Part shown: positions 16,501 to 24,465 of the stretch, in pieces | Layout: each line of letters starts with the position of its first letter | Position numbering within the stretch: position 1 is the stretch's first letter | DNA from: Deltaproteobacteria bacterium | GTDB taxonomy: Bacteria; Myxococcota_A; Polyangia; Polyangiales; Houyiibacteriaceae | NCBI GenBank assembly: GCA_017644045.1 | Contig: JAEPMI010000006.1 | Span: 212,980-276,979 of the forward strand | Length of the DNA stretch: 64,000 nucleotides | Direction: 5' to 3' | Translations under genes and position numbers: made by a program | The notes under the pieces: generated by a model | What the model was told of the DNA's origin: nothing | The model's input: the letters and a program-made list of their open reading frames with translations, nothing else | Databases searched by the model: none

Positions 16501-17832
16501 CGCGACGAGTGGGGCAAGCACGGAGCAATCGGTGAGCTTCGAAAAGAAGTGAGCGCGGTGCTCGGAGCAGCAAGTGGGGCGCTTCCCCTCGACCGGGCCG
16601 CGCGTCACCTTCTCGCCCGCATCCCCCATGACCGGACCACGAGCGACGAGCTCCTGGAGGCCCAAGCTGGCGCCCTGGTGCGAATCGTCGTCGAGGTCGA
16701 GAAGGAAGAAGACGACGGCCTCCAGTACATCCGCCTGGGCGGCGGCCAGCCGTGGCTCTTCGCATCCGATGCTCACGCCCGGGCGGTCAAGGCGCTGGGG
16801 GAAGCCGCCGACATGCTTGCGGCGCGGCCGGTGCTCGCCGGCAAAGGCGAGACCGAGCGAGTTCTCGCGGACACCGTTGCCGGGACCCCACTGGCGAATG
16901 TGTCGTCGCAACGACTCGCCGAGCTCGCTGCGCTCGCCAGCGAAGGCGCCGCACGCTCCAGCCGCTTGGAACTCTACCCGCGAGGCATGTCACCCGAACG
17001 GGCGCTCTCACTGAGCGCGTCCCTTCTACGGAGTGGCATCGGACCCGAGGAGGTCTTGCGCCGAGTGTCTCTTCGCTACCCGGAGGCGGCGGCACTTCCG
17101 TCCCGACCGGAGCTCGACGCGCTTCTCTCCAGACACGGCCTGACGTGGAACGACGGGAAGCAGACCTACGAACGCCGCGGGGCCTCGGAGAAAACCAGCT
17201 TCCACACCCGAGTCTCATCACTGGGTCGTTCGATGACCGCCCTACCGTCGCAGGCCCTCTCGATGGAACCGGAAGCGGTCGTCGCCCGACAGTTCGACGA
17301 ACGACTCCGGAATGCGGTCGAGCGGCATCACCTGCGGGTGCTTGGTGTGCGCGCAGACCGAGCCCGTGAAGCGGCACTGGCGCTCGGTGAGCGGCTCGAG
17401 ATCGAGCCGGTTCCGTTCGACCGCCTGCTCGTCGACGCCATCCGGGAGCAGATGGCCAAGGGAGGCATCCAGAAGGACTCCATCGTCCACGACGCCGACC
17501 GCGGTGGTCGTGACGGCAAGAACTGGTCGAACCTGATGCGACTCATCGAAGCAGCCGCGGCATCGGTCGCAGAGCAGCTTCTGCCCCCCAAGGAGCCGCT
17601 CCTTCTCGTGCAGCCCGGCCTCCTCGCCCGATACCAGCTCACTTCGTTCCTCGAGCGCCTCGTCGCATCTGCCAAGTCCGCCGAGGCCCCGATCCTGTTG
17701 CTCGTACCCGCGCACGATACGGGCGGCATCCCGTCCATCAACGGCGAGCTCTCGATCCCTGGACTGCACCCGTCGCAGGCGCTGTGGGTGCCTCTCGAGT
17801 GGCTCGCCAACCGACACAACGCCGCCGCATAG
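13519..17832 (+). CDS. pglW: BREX type 2 serine/threonine kinase PglW
   Basis: A 1437-aa multidomain protein. Residues ~15-130 form a NERD nuclease-related domain (E21, D56 in YELDLLVLG, E69/K71 in LIEIKSG). Residues ~200-490 are kinase-like but degenerate: HGALSPEA replaces the catalytic HRD loop. Residues ~500-760 form an apparently intact kinase with GQGATS loop near 515, lysine in YALKVP, HRDIKPAN near 624 and DFS in place of DFG. A helix-hairpin-helix segment lies near 800-850 (LSAIRGIGRRVAQEILGF), followed by a long C-terminal region. This organisation is that of PglW, the kinase of type 2 BREX/Pgl phage exclusion. It heads the conserved six-gene core. Confidence 0.9.
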   Translation: MTLATSRIVFQGETPYPHEREAIDFAIKSLPNSDPYHLWALLELLDPSTGRLYELDLLVLGYSALYLIEIKSGPGIYEGDYQDWYRIDPDDERSRYMENPYRLTNHKSKVLASRLRSKMKDKRLTPWVEPLVFLSAENIDLRFKNHGDVGVVTRDNLVRAVQHHDFPGANTTRHRRRITAPAARQVAAAINELGLRPRKGKAHAGAYELGDILEDGPGYQDRIAAHRKQKTITCRARTYLVPQQTSVERRQQLLRAADRESQLLWDVREHPNVLRISGYETDAPLGPTVLFDSFEGGVPLSTFLRQNPKLPFMDRVTIVEQVGRALAFCHRKQIVHGALSPEAVLVRRHPESEAIETRLFNFQLGVGTEVEATTHWSALASEPWAVYQAPELREDPTARTPQSDVFSLGALAYYVFTGEPPGPDYVAVARRLRDERHLDPRAVDDGIQEDLADLIAFATKLSPISRADDVDGWLELVLGEITKPEPQPTEPETDPLEARKGDNLGDDLLVDGVLGQGATSRVLLVGRVSDGRHYALKVPLSNDHDERLEAEAEALCKLRHPRIVQLVERYTFAGRSCLLLSLAGGETLHRHLAREGTISLELAERYGDDLLSAIEYLEEHQVMHRDIKPANLGVGSVSKTRAHLTLFDFSLAHSSRSDLKVGTAAYRDPFLDLRGSWDNAAERWSAAITLHEMLTGVRPAFDGVAIDADSKLLLAAERFDPSVRDSLVDFFQRALARDTEQRFVSAEEMRRAWVTALAAPARASVQDPASEHPDDDDELTEEQLGAIGPETLIEALPLSPRAKNALDRAGLLRAEDLLDLPDNRLSAIRGIGRRVAQEILGFRDRWRAARELTPVTPTPFFAGYRGDDILVHTAGIEEEAATALRDAGLRSLGAIAGAPKHQIRALAKRHDFDERALRELLDAENRNANERERPSTIEGWVDALMPKRKRRMKHPRRLYGIEGTFTARLGVAVKELAEDQDVTTAAIYIALGKARDEWGKHGAIGELRKEVSAVLGAASGALPLDRAARHLLARIPHDRTTSDELLEAQAGALVRIVVEVEKEEDDGLQYIRLGGGQPWLFASDAHARAVKALGEAADMLAARPVLAGKGETERVLADTVAGTPLANVSSQRLAELAALASEGAARSSRLELYPRGMSPERALSLSASLLRSGIGPEEVLRRVSLRYPEAAALPSRPELDALLSRHGLTWNDGKQTYERRGASEKTSFHTRVSSLGRSMTALPSQALSMEPEAVVARQFDERLRNAVERHHLRVLGVRADRAREAALALGERLEIEPVPFDRLLVDAIREQMAKGGIQKDSIVHDADRGGRDGKNWSNLMRLIEAAAASVAEQLLPPKEPLLLVQPGLLARYQLTSFLERLVASAKSAEAPILLLVPAHDTGGIPSINGELSIPGLHPSQALWVPLEWLANRHNAAA

Positions 17833-17840
17833 GAATAGCC

Positions 17841-18794
17841 ATGGCCAAACGACTCACGGAAGACGAGAAGAAGCTGCTCGAGGAGGTTCCCGAGACCGAC
17901 ACTCGAGGCAACATCTCAATCCAGCGAGCGCTAAAATGGCCGAAGGACCGATACCTGAAGGCCCGCGAGAAGCTACTTGCGAAAGGGATCCTCGCCGTCG
18001 GGAAAGGGAAAGGAGGAAGCGTTCGTCGTGTCGATGATGACGTCCGCGCACTCATCGAAACGATGCCCGCCGACCGCACCGTCACGAACCCCTGGCTGCA
18101 GGAGGCACTCGGGTGGGAGGACGAGATTGACCGCTACTGGGAAGCCCAGCGCCGCGCCCGCGACTTCGGTCTGATTCAGGTCGGACCGGGGCGAGGCGGA
18201 ACTCTCCGACTAGCCGGCCGCGCGAAACTCGTAGCGGCGCCATCCATTGATGCCAGCGAGTCCCGATACTACGAACCACTTCGTCGCACGCTGGTGCGTC
18301 ACTGGGTGAAGGAGAACAACCTCGACCAGTGTGTCGTCGACATCACCGCGTACCAGGGAAGCAAGGACACCGGCGGCATTTGGTCCCGACCAGACCTCAC
18401 GGTGTTCTCGCTCCGCCAGTTCGACCTGCTTCCTGGTCACTACTTCGACGTATGGACCTTTGAGGTCAAACCCCCAGACAGTTGGGACATCACGGTGGTG
18501 CATGAGGCACTGGCGCATGCGCGATTCGCGACGCGCCCCTATGCGCTCGTCGTGTTACCACCGTCTCTACACGAGGACCCGCACCAGGACCTTCGATTCG
18601 TCGAGTGCGTCAAGGCCGCACGTAAGCACGGGGTGGGCTTCATGACCGTTGACAAGCCCTCCGACTTCGAGACCTGGGTGACCTGGGTGGAACCGGAACG
18701 GCACGACCCTGATCCACAGCTTACCCACGACTTCCTGACTCAGCAGCTCTCGGACCGGGCGCTCGACAGCAGCTTCGACCTTCTCGCGCGCTGA
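17841..18794 (+). CDS. Winged-helix PD-(D/E)XK nuclease-like protein between pglW and pglX
   Basis: A 317-aa protein with ATG at 17841 and an AGGAAT just upstream. The first ~125 residues look like two short winged-helix-type units (TRGNISIQRALKWPKDRYLK and VTNPWLQEALGWEDEIDRYW), each ending in a glycine-rich turn. The C-terminal half has a PD-(D/E)XK signature: P184-D185 in SRPDLTVFSL and E208-V-K210 in DVWTFEVK, then a helix with HARFA and a VVLPPSL strand. It lies 8 bp after pglW and 7 bp before pglX. A DNA-targeting nuclease or specificity helper of the BREX complex is a reasonable inference; it is not one of the six core proteins. Confidence 0.7.
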   Translation: MAKRLTEDEKKLLEEVPETDTRGNISIQRALKWPKDRYLKAREKLLAKGILAVGKGKGGSVRRVDDDVRALIETMPADRTVTNPWLQEALGWEDEIDRYWEAQRRARDFGLIQVGPGRGGTLRLAGRAKLVAAPSIDASESRYYEPLRRTLVRHWVKENNLDQCVVDITAYQGSKDTGGIWSRPDLTVFSLRQFDLLPGHYFDVWTFEVKPPDSWDITVVHEALAHARFATRPYALVVLPPSLHEDPHQDLRFVECVKAARKHGVGFMTVDKPSDFETWVTWVEPERHDPDPQLTHDFLTQQLSDRALDSSFDLLAR

Positions 18795-18801
18795 CCGATA
18801 G

Positions 18802-21800
18802 ATGGCCCGACGAAGCAAGAAGCCGAAGCTCGCCGACCTACCCGGCCAGGACGACCCCAAGGCGCCCATCGACGGCGCTACCTTCCTCGCCGCAGCGCAG
18901 CCGGTCCTGAAGCAGCTCGACAAGGATCTCTTGGCCCGCGCGAAGGCCTCACCCGCAGTGGATGCGGCGCTGAAGGCACGACACACGCAGGAGAAGGAAG
19001 AGAAGCGCACTGCGGCTGGCTTCAAGCAGTGGCGCGAGCGCTTCGTCGGTCAGGTGGGTGCCGCCTGGCTGCTGAGCTGCGTGTTCGTCCGCGTGCTAGA
19101 AGACCGGGGCCTCACCAAGACCATCCGCATCGCCGGCCCCGGCGCCGCCGACGCGCAGCGGCTCTTCTTCGAGATGGCGCCCTCGCTCACCGAGCGCGAC
19201 TACCTGCTGACCGTCTTCCGCGAGCTCACCCACTACCCGGCGAGCGCGCGCCTCTTCGACGCGCGCCACAACCCGGTCTGGATGCTCGCCCCGAGCGCCG
19301 AGGCGGCCAAAGCGCTGCTCGCGCTCTTCCGGACACCGAGCGCGGACACCCCGGCCTTCCGCTTCGGCCAAGAGAGCACGCGCTTCCTCGGCGACCTCTA
19401 CCAGGACCTCGACGAGAGCGTCCGCAAGCGCTTCGCGCTGCTGCAGACGCCGGACTTCGTGGAAGCCTTCATCCTCGACCGCACGCTCGAGCCGGCGATC
19501 GCGAAGTTCGGGCTGGACGACACGGACCTCATCGACCCCACCTGCGGCAGTGGCCACTTCTTGCTGGGCGCCTTCGACCGGCTCTTCGAGCACCGCCTGC
19601 GCGCCGAGCCGGGCATCGAGCGGCGGCAGGCGGCGCTCAAGGCGCTGAGCCAGGTCGCCGGGGCGGACATCAACCCCTACGCGGCGGCCATTGCCCGCTT
19701 CCGGCTGACGCTCTCATTCCTGGAGAAGGGCGGCTACGCCGCCATCGCCGACGCGCCGGAACTGCCCATCCACGTCGCGGTGGCCGACAGCCTGCTCTAC
19801 AACCCACAGCTCGAGCAGCAGGACTTCGCCTTCGTGGAAGAGGGCTTCGAGCGCCGGGCATACGAACTGGAGGACGCGGCCGAGGCCAAGGCGGTGCTGC
19901 ACCGGGAGTACGCGGCGGTGGTGGGGAACCCGCCGTACATCACGGTGAAGGACAAGGCGCTCCGGGACCGGTACCGGGCGCTGTATCCAAGCGCCCACGG
20001 CCTGTACTCCTTGGCCTGCCCCTTCATGGAACGCTTCTTCCAACTCGCGCGGAAGAGCGGCAGGGTCGGCAAGATCACCGCCAACAGCTTTATGAAGCGG
20101 GAGTTCGGCGCGAAGCTCATCGAGGATTACCTTCCGACGGTCGACCTCGACCTCGTGGTGAACACCTCCGGGGCCTACATTCCGGGCCACGGCACACCGA
20201 CGGTCCTGCTCTTTGGAGCACGGCGGCCGCCGAAGGAAGCCACCGTGCTGTCAGTGCTCGCGAAGCGCGGCGAGCCCACGACGCCGGCCGACCCTGCGAA
20301 GGGGCTCGTCTGGACTTCGATCGCGGAACATTGGGACGAGCTGGGCTACGACGACGACTACATCACCGTCTCCAAGATCGACCGAAGTCTGCTCGAAGCC
20401 CACCCTTGGACCCTCGCCGGCGGTGGAGCGATGGAGCTGAAGACTCTGCTAGAGCAGCGCGCCGAGGGCACCCTGGGCGACCAGGTTTCGAGTATCGGCT
20501 TCATGTGCATCACGAAGCAGGACGACGTCTTCTCCCAGGACCGAGGCGTGTTGACGAGGCACGGCATTGCCAATGACTGGCTGCGGGAGTTCGTGAGCGG
20601 CGGTCACGTTCGGGATTGGTCTGTGGGTTCGGACCAAGAGGTGCTCTACCCGTACATGGCCGCGGCCGAGCTTCGCGACGTGCGACGGACCACGCCGGCG
20701 GGTCGTTTCCTTTGGCGTTTCCGAAGAGTTCTCGAGAGCCGGGCGGTCTTCGGCGGAAAGGACTTCAAGCAGGCTGGTCGAAAGCATTACGAGTACGGTC
20801 AGATCCCGAGTGACCGAACCACGGGGCCGGCGATCGCCTTCGCCGAGGTCGCGACCCACAACCACTTCGTCCTCGACCGCGGCGGCAAGGTCTTCAACCG
20901 TACGGCCCCCATCATCAAGCTCCCAGCGAGCGCCACCGAAGAAGACCACCTAGCCCTCCTCGCCTACCTCAACAGCTCCACCGCCTGTTTCTACATGTCG
21001 CTGGTGTCGTACCCGAAAGGGATGCACAACGGATCGGAATCGAACGCTACTCCGTTCCTAGTTCGCTACGCCTTCGACGGCAGCAAGGTAGCCCAAGTCC
21101 CGCTTCCGCCGAACTGGGCAGCCAACCGGGAGCGATTCGCTCAGCTCGGCCGAATCTCTGCTGAGATCGCGGGACAACGAGGGGAGATGACATTCGAGGC
21201 ATGCGTGGCCAACACCAGCGATCCCTCAGCGGCCTTCGACCAGACCGTAGCCGCCAGGCAGCGCCTGCTTCGGCGCCTAGTAGCTGTACAGGAGGAGATC
21301 GATTGGCTTGCGTATGAGTGCTTTGGCCTGTGTGAGAATGCCACCTATCACCGAATCGAAACCGAACCCGAGCTGCGACTAGGAGCCCGGCTCTTCGAAC
21401 GCCGCCTAAGCCGAACTCTGGGAGGTGATGATTGGTTTCGCTGGCACGAAACCCAGGCCGTCGGGCCTGACGCGCTCGACCTGCCCGCCGAGTACCGAGC
21501 ACTCGAACGCCGACGGGAGACTACACTCGACCAAGGGAACCTAGGAATGCTGGAGGCGCCAACCGCCAAGCGGCGATGGGTTCAGCCGGCTGGAAAGGCC
21601 GCTCAAGAGCTAGAGACGGATGAGAAGATCCTCCGCGAGCAGAGATCTACATGGCTCGCCAACAGGGTCGAGACCACCTTTCGCTCGGGCGAACCAGGTT
21701 TGCGAACCACGTTGGACCTTCGGCAGCGCTTCGAAGAAGACGAACCGCTTGTCCGAGTGCTGTCGAGCCTCGACGATGAGTCCGGCCCCGGAATCCTCAT

Positions 21801-22428
21801 CGACCGCTACGTGAGGCCCGCGTCCGTGCCTTACCTGGATGCTTGGACGTATGACGAGAGTGGCCTGACCAAACGGGCACAGTGGCGCGAGACCTGGCGC
21901 CTGCAGCGCCAGGAGGATCTCGGCGACCCGCCCACGACCATCCCCATCCCCATCCCACCGAAGTACGCCCGCAAGGACTACCGCTCGAACACCTACTACT
22001 CCCTACGCGGCACGCTCGACGTGCCCAAGGAGCGCTTCATCGCCTACCCCGGCTGCGAGTCCGACGAGGACGGCGAGCCCGTCTACGGCTGGGCCGGCTG
22101 GGACCATGAGCAGCGCGCCAAGGCGCTCGCTACCCTGTACTACGACCGCAAGACGAACGCAGGCTGGGGCAAGGTCCGCCTGACCCCCATGCTCGCCGGC
22201 CTCCGCGAACTCCAGTTCTGGCTCGACCTCTGGCACGACGAGCCCTCCGACCACTACGGCGGCACCTCCCCCGCCGACTACTACCGCAGCTTCGTCAACG
22301 GCGAGTGCCAGACCCACGGCCTCACCCACGACGACCTCAAAGCCTGGCGCCCGCCAGGCAAGAGCCAGAGAAAGAACAGGACGCGTGCGAGCGGGAGCAC
22401 CCATAGCCCCACGGGTGCACACGAATGA
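18802..22428 (+). CDS. pglX: BREX type 2 adenine-specific DNA methyltransferase PglX
   Basis: A 1208-aa protein. SAM-binding motif I reads DPTCGSGHFLLG near residue 246 and catalytic motif IV reads NPPY at about 376-379, as in N6-adenine methyltransferases. The C-terminus (YYSLRGTLDVPKERFIAYPG onward) is typical of type 2 PglX. PglX methylates host DNA for self-recognition and is needed for phage exclusion. The part encoded by about 20500-21880 is visibly richer in A/T than the segments on both sides. That suggests exchange of the target-recognition region. The full length appears intact. Confidence 0.93.
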   Translation: MARRSKKPKLADLPGQDDPKAPIDGATFLAAAQPVLKQLDKDLLARAKASPAVDAALKARHTQEKEEKRTAAGFKQWRERFVGQVGAAWLLSCVFVRVLEDRGLTKTIRIAGPGAADAQRLFFEMAPSLTERDYLLTVFRELTHYPASARLFDARHNPVWMLAPSAEAAKALLALFRTPSADTPAFRFGQESTRFLGDLYQDLDESVRKRFALLQTPDFVEAFILDRTLEPAIAKFGLDDTDLIDPTCGSGHFLLGAFDRLFEHRLRAEPGIERRQAALKALSQVAGADINPYAAAIARFRLTLSFLEKGGYAAIADAPELPIHVAVADSLLYNPQLEQQDFAFVEEGFERRAYELEDAAEAKAVLHREYAAVVGNPPYITVKDKALRDRYRALYPSAHGLYSLACPFMERFFQLARKSGRVGKITANSFMKREFGAKLIEDYLPTVDLDLVVNTSGAYIPGHGTPTVLLFGARRPPKEATVLSVLAKRGEPTTPADPAKGLVWTSIAEHWDELGYDDDYITVSKIDRSLLEAHPWTLAGGGAMELKTLLEQRAEGTLGDQVSSIGFMCITKQDDVFSQDRGVLTRHGIANDWLREFVSGGHVRDWSVGSDQEVLYPYMAAAELRDVRRTTPAGRFLWRFRRVLESRAVFGGKDFKQAGRKHYEYGQIPSDRTTGPAIAFAEVATHNHFVLDRGGKVFNRTAPIIKLPASATEEDHLALLAYLNSSTACFYMSLVSYPKGMHNGSESNATPFLVRYAFDGSKVAQVPLPPNWAANRERFAQLGRISAEIAGQRGEMTFEACVANTSDPSAAFDQTVAARQRLLRRLVAVQEEIDWLAYECFGLCENATYHRIETEPELRLGARLFERRLSRTLGGDDWFRWHETQAVGPDALDLPAEYRALERRRETTLDQGNLGMLEAPTAKRRWVQPAGKAAQELETDEKILREQRSTWLANRVETTFRSGEPGLRTTLDLRQRFEEDEPLVRVLSSLDDESGPGILIDRYVRPASVPYLDAWTYDESGLTKRAQWRETWRLQRQEDLGDPPTTIPIPIPPKYARKDYRSNTYYSLRGTLDVPKERFIAYPGCESDEDGEPVYGWAGWDHEQRAKALATLYYDRKTNAGWGKVRLTPMLAGLRELQFWLDLWHDEPSDHYGGTSPADYYRSFVNGECQTHGLTHDDLKAWRPPGKSQRKNRTRASGSTHSPTGAHE

Positions 22429-22471
22429 TCGTCGCTGGCTGTCATCGACCATGTGCGGGCACAGTAGGCGC

Positions 22472-23818
22472 ATGCTGACTCGCATCCAGGTGGAGGGCTT
22501 CAAGAGCCTGCTCAACGTCGACGTTCGTCTCGGACCGTTTACGGCGTTCGTCGGGGAGAACGGCGCGGGTAAGTCGAACCTCTTCGACGCGCTGCTGTTC
22601 CTCTCACTTCTAATGAAGCACCCGATTCCCGAGGCGGCAGCCCTACTTCGGGATGCAAGTGGACGGTCGATGAAGCCCTCGGCGTTGTTTACGCGAATCG
22701 GGGCACACCGTGAACCAGAGTTGAGAATCGCGGTGGATCTCCTGGTTCCCTCATCCAACGAGGACGACTATGGCGTCCGGGCAGACGCCTCGATCACGAG
22801 TATGCGCTACACGCTGGCGTTGCAGGTCGACGACGAGCGTACCGGTCAGCTTTCGATCACACACGAAAGTCTCGAGCCGCTGAAGGTCACTGAGACGCGC
22901 GCGGGGCTCGGCTTCGAGAGCGCGCCGGCGTTCCGTACGAGCGCCGTCACCGGCAGGAGACCGTCGCCCATAGTCTCCTGCCACGACGGAGTCGTGAAGA
23001 TACACCAGGAAGGGCATCAAGGGCGGGCGAGAGAGGTGCCGCTGGCCCGCTCCTCCCGGACCGTGCTGCAGAGTGTCAATGGGGACTTTCCAAGTGCGCT
23101 CGCGGCGCGACGCGAGCTCGAGTCGTGGACCACGCTCTCCCTCGAGCCCAGCAAGATGAGGTCGCCCTCTAGCTATCGAGACCCCCGCAAGATCGACGCG
23201 TTCGGCGGGGGACTGCCTGCCGCGCTCGAACGCATGCGGCTCGAGCGGGGCGAAGTGGTCCTAGCCGAAATCGCAAATCAACTCGCCGAGCTGCTGCCAG
23301 CCGTGCGGCGCCTCAGGGTCGTCGACGATGCCCGCACCGAGACGTTCACGGTGGAGGTGTGCGGAACCGATGGCGCGTTCCATCCCGCGCGAGCGTTGTC
23401 GGACGGGACTCTGCGGTTCCTCGTGCTCAGCGCGCTTGCCGTCGACGGTGCAGCCACGGGGGTGCTCTGTTTCGAAGAGCCGGAGAACGGCATGCACCCC
23501 GATCGGATCCCCGCGATGGTTTCCCTGGTCCGTGACCTCGCGGTCGATCCGTCGCTCGCCGTCGACGAGACGAACCCGTTGAGACAGGTGCTGATGAACA
23601 CTCATTCACCACTTGTCTACAAGGAGGTTGATGATGAGGACATCGTCTTCGTCGAGCTCGCCACCGTGGTCAAAGAAGGCGAGCACGGCGAGGTCACGCG
23701 TGTGGGAGTGCCGGCGGGGACCTGGCGACAGCGGAGCGGACAGGCCGCGGTAGCGCCCTCGCGCGCGAAGCGTTGGCGGCAGATGACGTTCGACTCGATA
23801 TGGGCCGCGGAAGAATGA
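22472..23818 (+). CDS. AAA (SMC/RecF-like, AAA_21) ATPase inserted between pglX and pglY
   Basis: The start is placed at the ATG at 22472 (MLTRIQVEGFKSLLNVDVRL), 448 aa; an ATG 21 bp upstream is an alternative. It has Walker A GENGAGKSN (28-36), ABC-type signature region ALSDGTLRFL near 308, Walker B CFEEPENGMHP near 331 and an H-loop NTHSPLVY near 375. It has no C-terminal TOPRIM of its own; the following DUF4276-like protein is coupled by ATGA. Such ATPase/DUF4276 pairs occur as stand-alone defence units (RloA/RloB- or AbiL-like). The gene has a somewhat lower GC content than pglX ends or pglY. Confidence 0.8.
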   Translation: MLTRIQVEGFKSLLNVDVRLGPFTAFVGENGAGKSNLFDALLFLSLLMKHPIPEAAALLRDASGRSMKPSALFTRIGAHREPELRIAVDLLVPSSNEDDYGVRADASITSMRYTLALQVDDERTGQLSITHESLEPLKVTETRAGLGFESAPAFRTSAVTGRRPSPIVSCHDGVVKIHQEGHQGRAREVPLARSSRTVLQSVNGDFPSALAARRELESWTTLSLEPSKMRSPSSYRDPRKIDAFGGGLPAALERMRLERGEVVLAEIANQLAELLPAVRRLRVVDDARTETFTVEVCGTDGAFHPARALSDGTLRFLVLSALAVDGAATGVLCFEEPENGMHPDRIPAMVSLVRDLAVDPSLAVDETNPLRQVLMNTHSPLVYKEVDDEDIVFVELATVVKEGEHGEVTRVGVPAGTWRQRSGQAAVAPSRAKRWRQMTFDSIWAAEE

Positions 23819-24465
23819 GGAGGCTCGTGGTTACGCTTCTCGGTGATGGACCCTCCGATCGATGCCTTCTGGAGCCGCTCCGTTGGCGGATCCGCGCGTG
23901 GCTACAAGCAGGCAATCGCGAGGCTGAGTTCACCACCCAGTTCGCCAATGGGCCCGGGGTAGTCGAAGTAAAGATTGGACGCGCGCTTGAGAGCTTCCCC
24001 GCGGACCTTCTCGTCGTGCACCGCGACGCCGAGGGGCAGCCGGCGGACGACCGCCGACGCGAGATTGAGGCAGGAGCGGACGCCTGCCCAGAAGCGCCAC
24101 CCATCGTCTGCATGGTACCCGTACGGATGACCGAGGCGTGGCTACTGTTTGACGAGCGCGCGATTCGCCTGGCCGCGGACAATCCCAACGGAACCGTACC
24201 TCTCTCTCTTCCTAGAGCGGCTGATGGTGATACGGATCCCAAGACCACCCTCTCGCGCGCGTTGGAGCAGGCCGCAGAGAAGCGTGGGCGTCGTCTGAAG
24301 CGGTTCAAGGAACGCCTCAGCCGGCGGCGCCTGCGCGTGGCGGAGCACGTCGCGGACTACGAACCACTGCGGCAGGCAAACCCAGACTTTGCGCGCTTCT
24401 GCGACGACCTCGACGCCGCGCTCGAGCGGTGGTGGGAGGAAGAATCGGAAAGCCCGGACCAATGA
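23815..24465 (+). CDS. DUF4276-like (TOPRIM-like) partner of the AAA ATPase
   Basis: A 216-aa protein starting by an ATGA overlap at 23815 and ending by an ATGA overlap with pglY. N-terminal LLGDGPSDRCLLEPL resembles the EGxTE start of DUF4276, with aspartates replacing the usual glutamates. It is followed by LLVVHRDAEG (D71, E73), a TOPRIM-like acidic cluster, and by VPVRMTEAWLLFDERAI, which is characteristic of the family. It is likely the effector nuclease or subunit for the preceding ATPase. The altered first acidic motif makes catalytic competence uncertain. Confidence 0.7.
   Translation: MRRLVVTLLGDGPSDRCLLEPLRWRIRAWLQAGNREAEFTTQFANGPGVVEVKIGRALESFPADLLVVHRDAEGQPADDRRREIEAGADACPEAPPIVCMVPVRMTEAWLLFDERAIRLAADNPNGTVPLSLPRAADGDTDPKTTLSRALEQAAEKRGRRLKRFKERLSRRRLRVAEHVADYEPLRQANPDFARFCDDLDAALERWWEEESESPDQ

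Noticed and set aside
22472-23818. AAA ATPase as an OLD-family nuclease of the Gabija type
   Set aside because: It lacks a C-terminal TOPRIM domain and a UvrD-like partner; the adjacent gene is a DUF4276-like protein.
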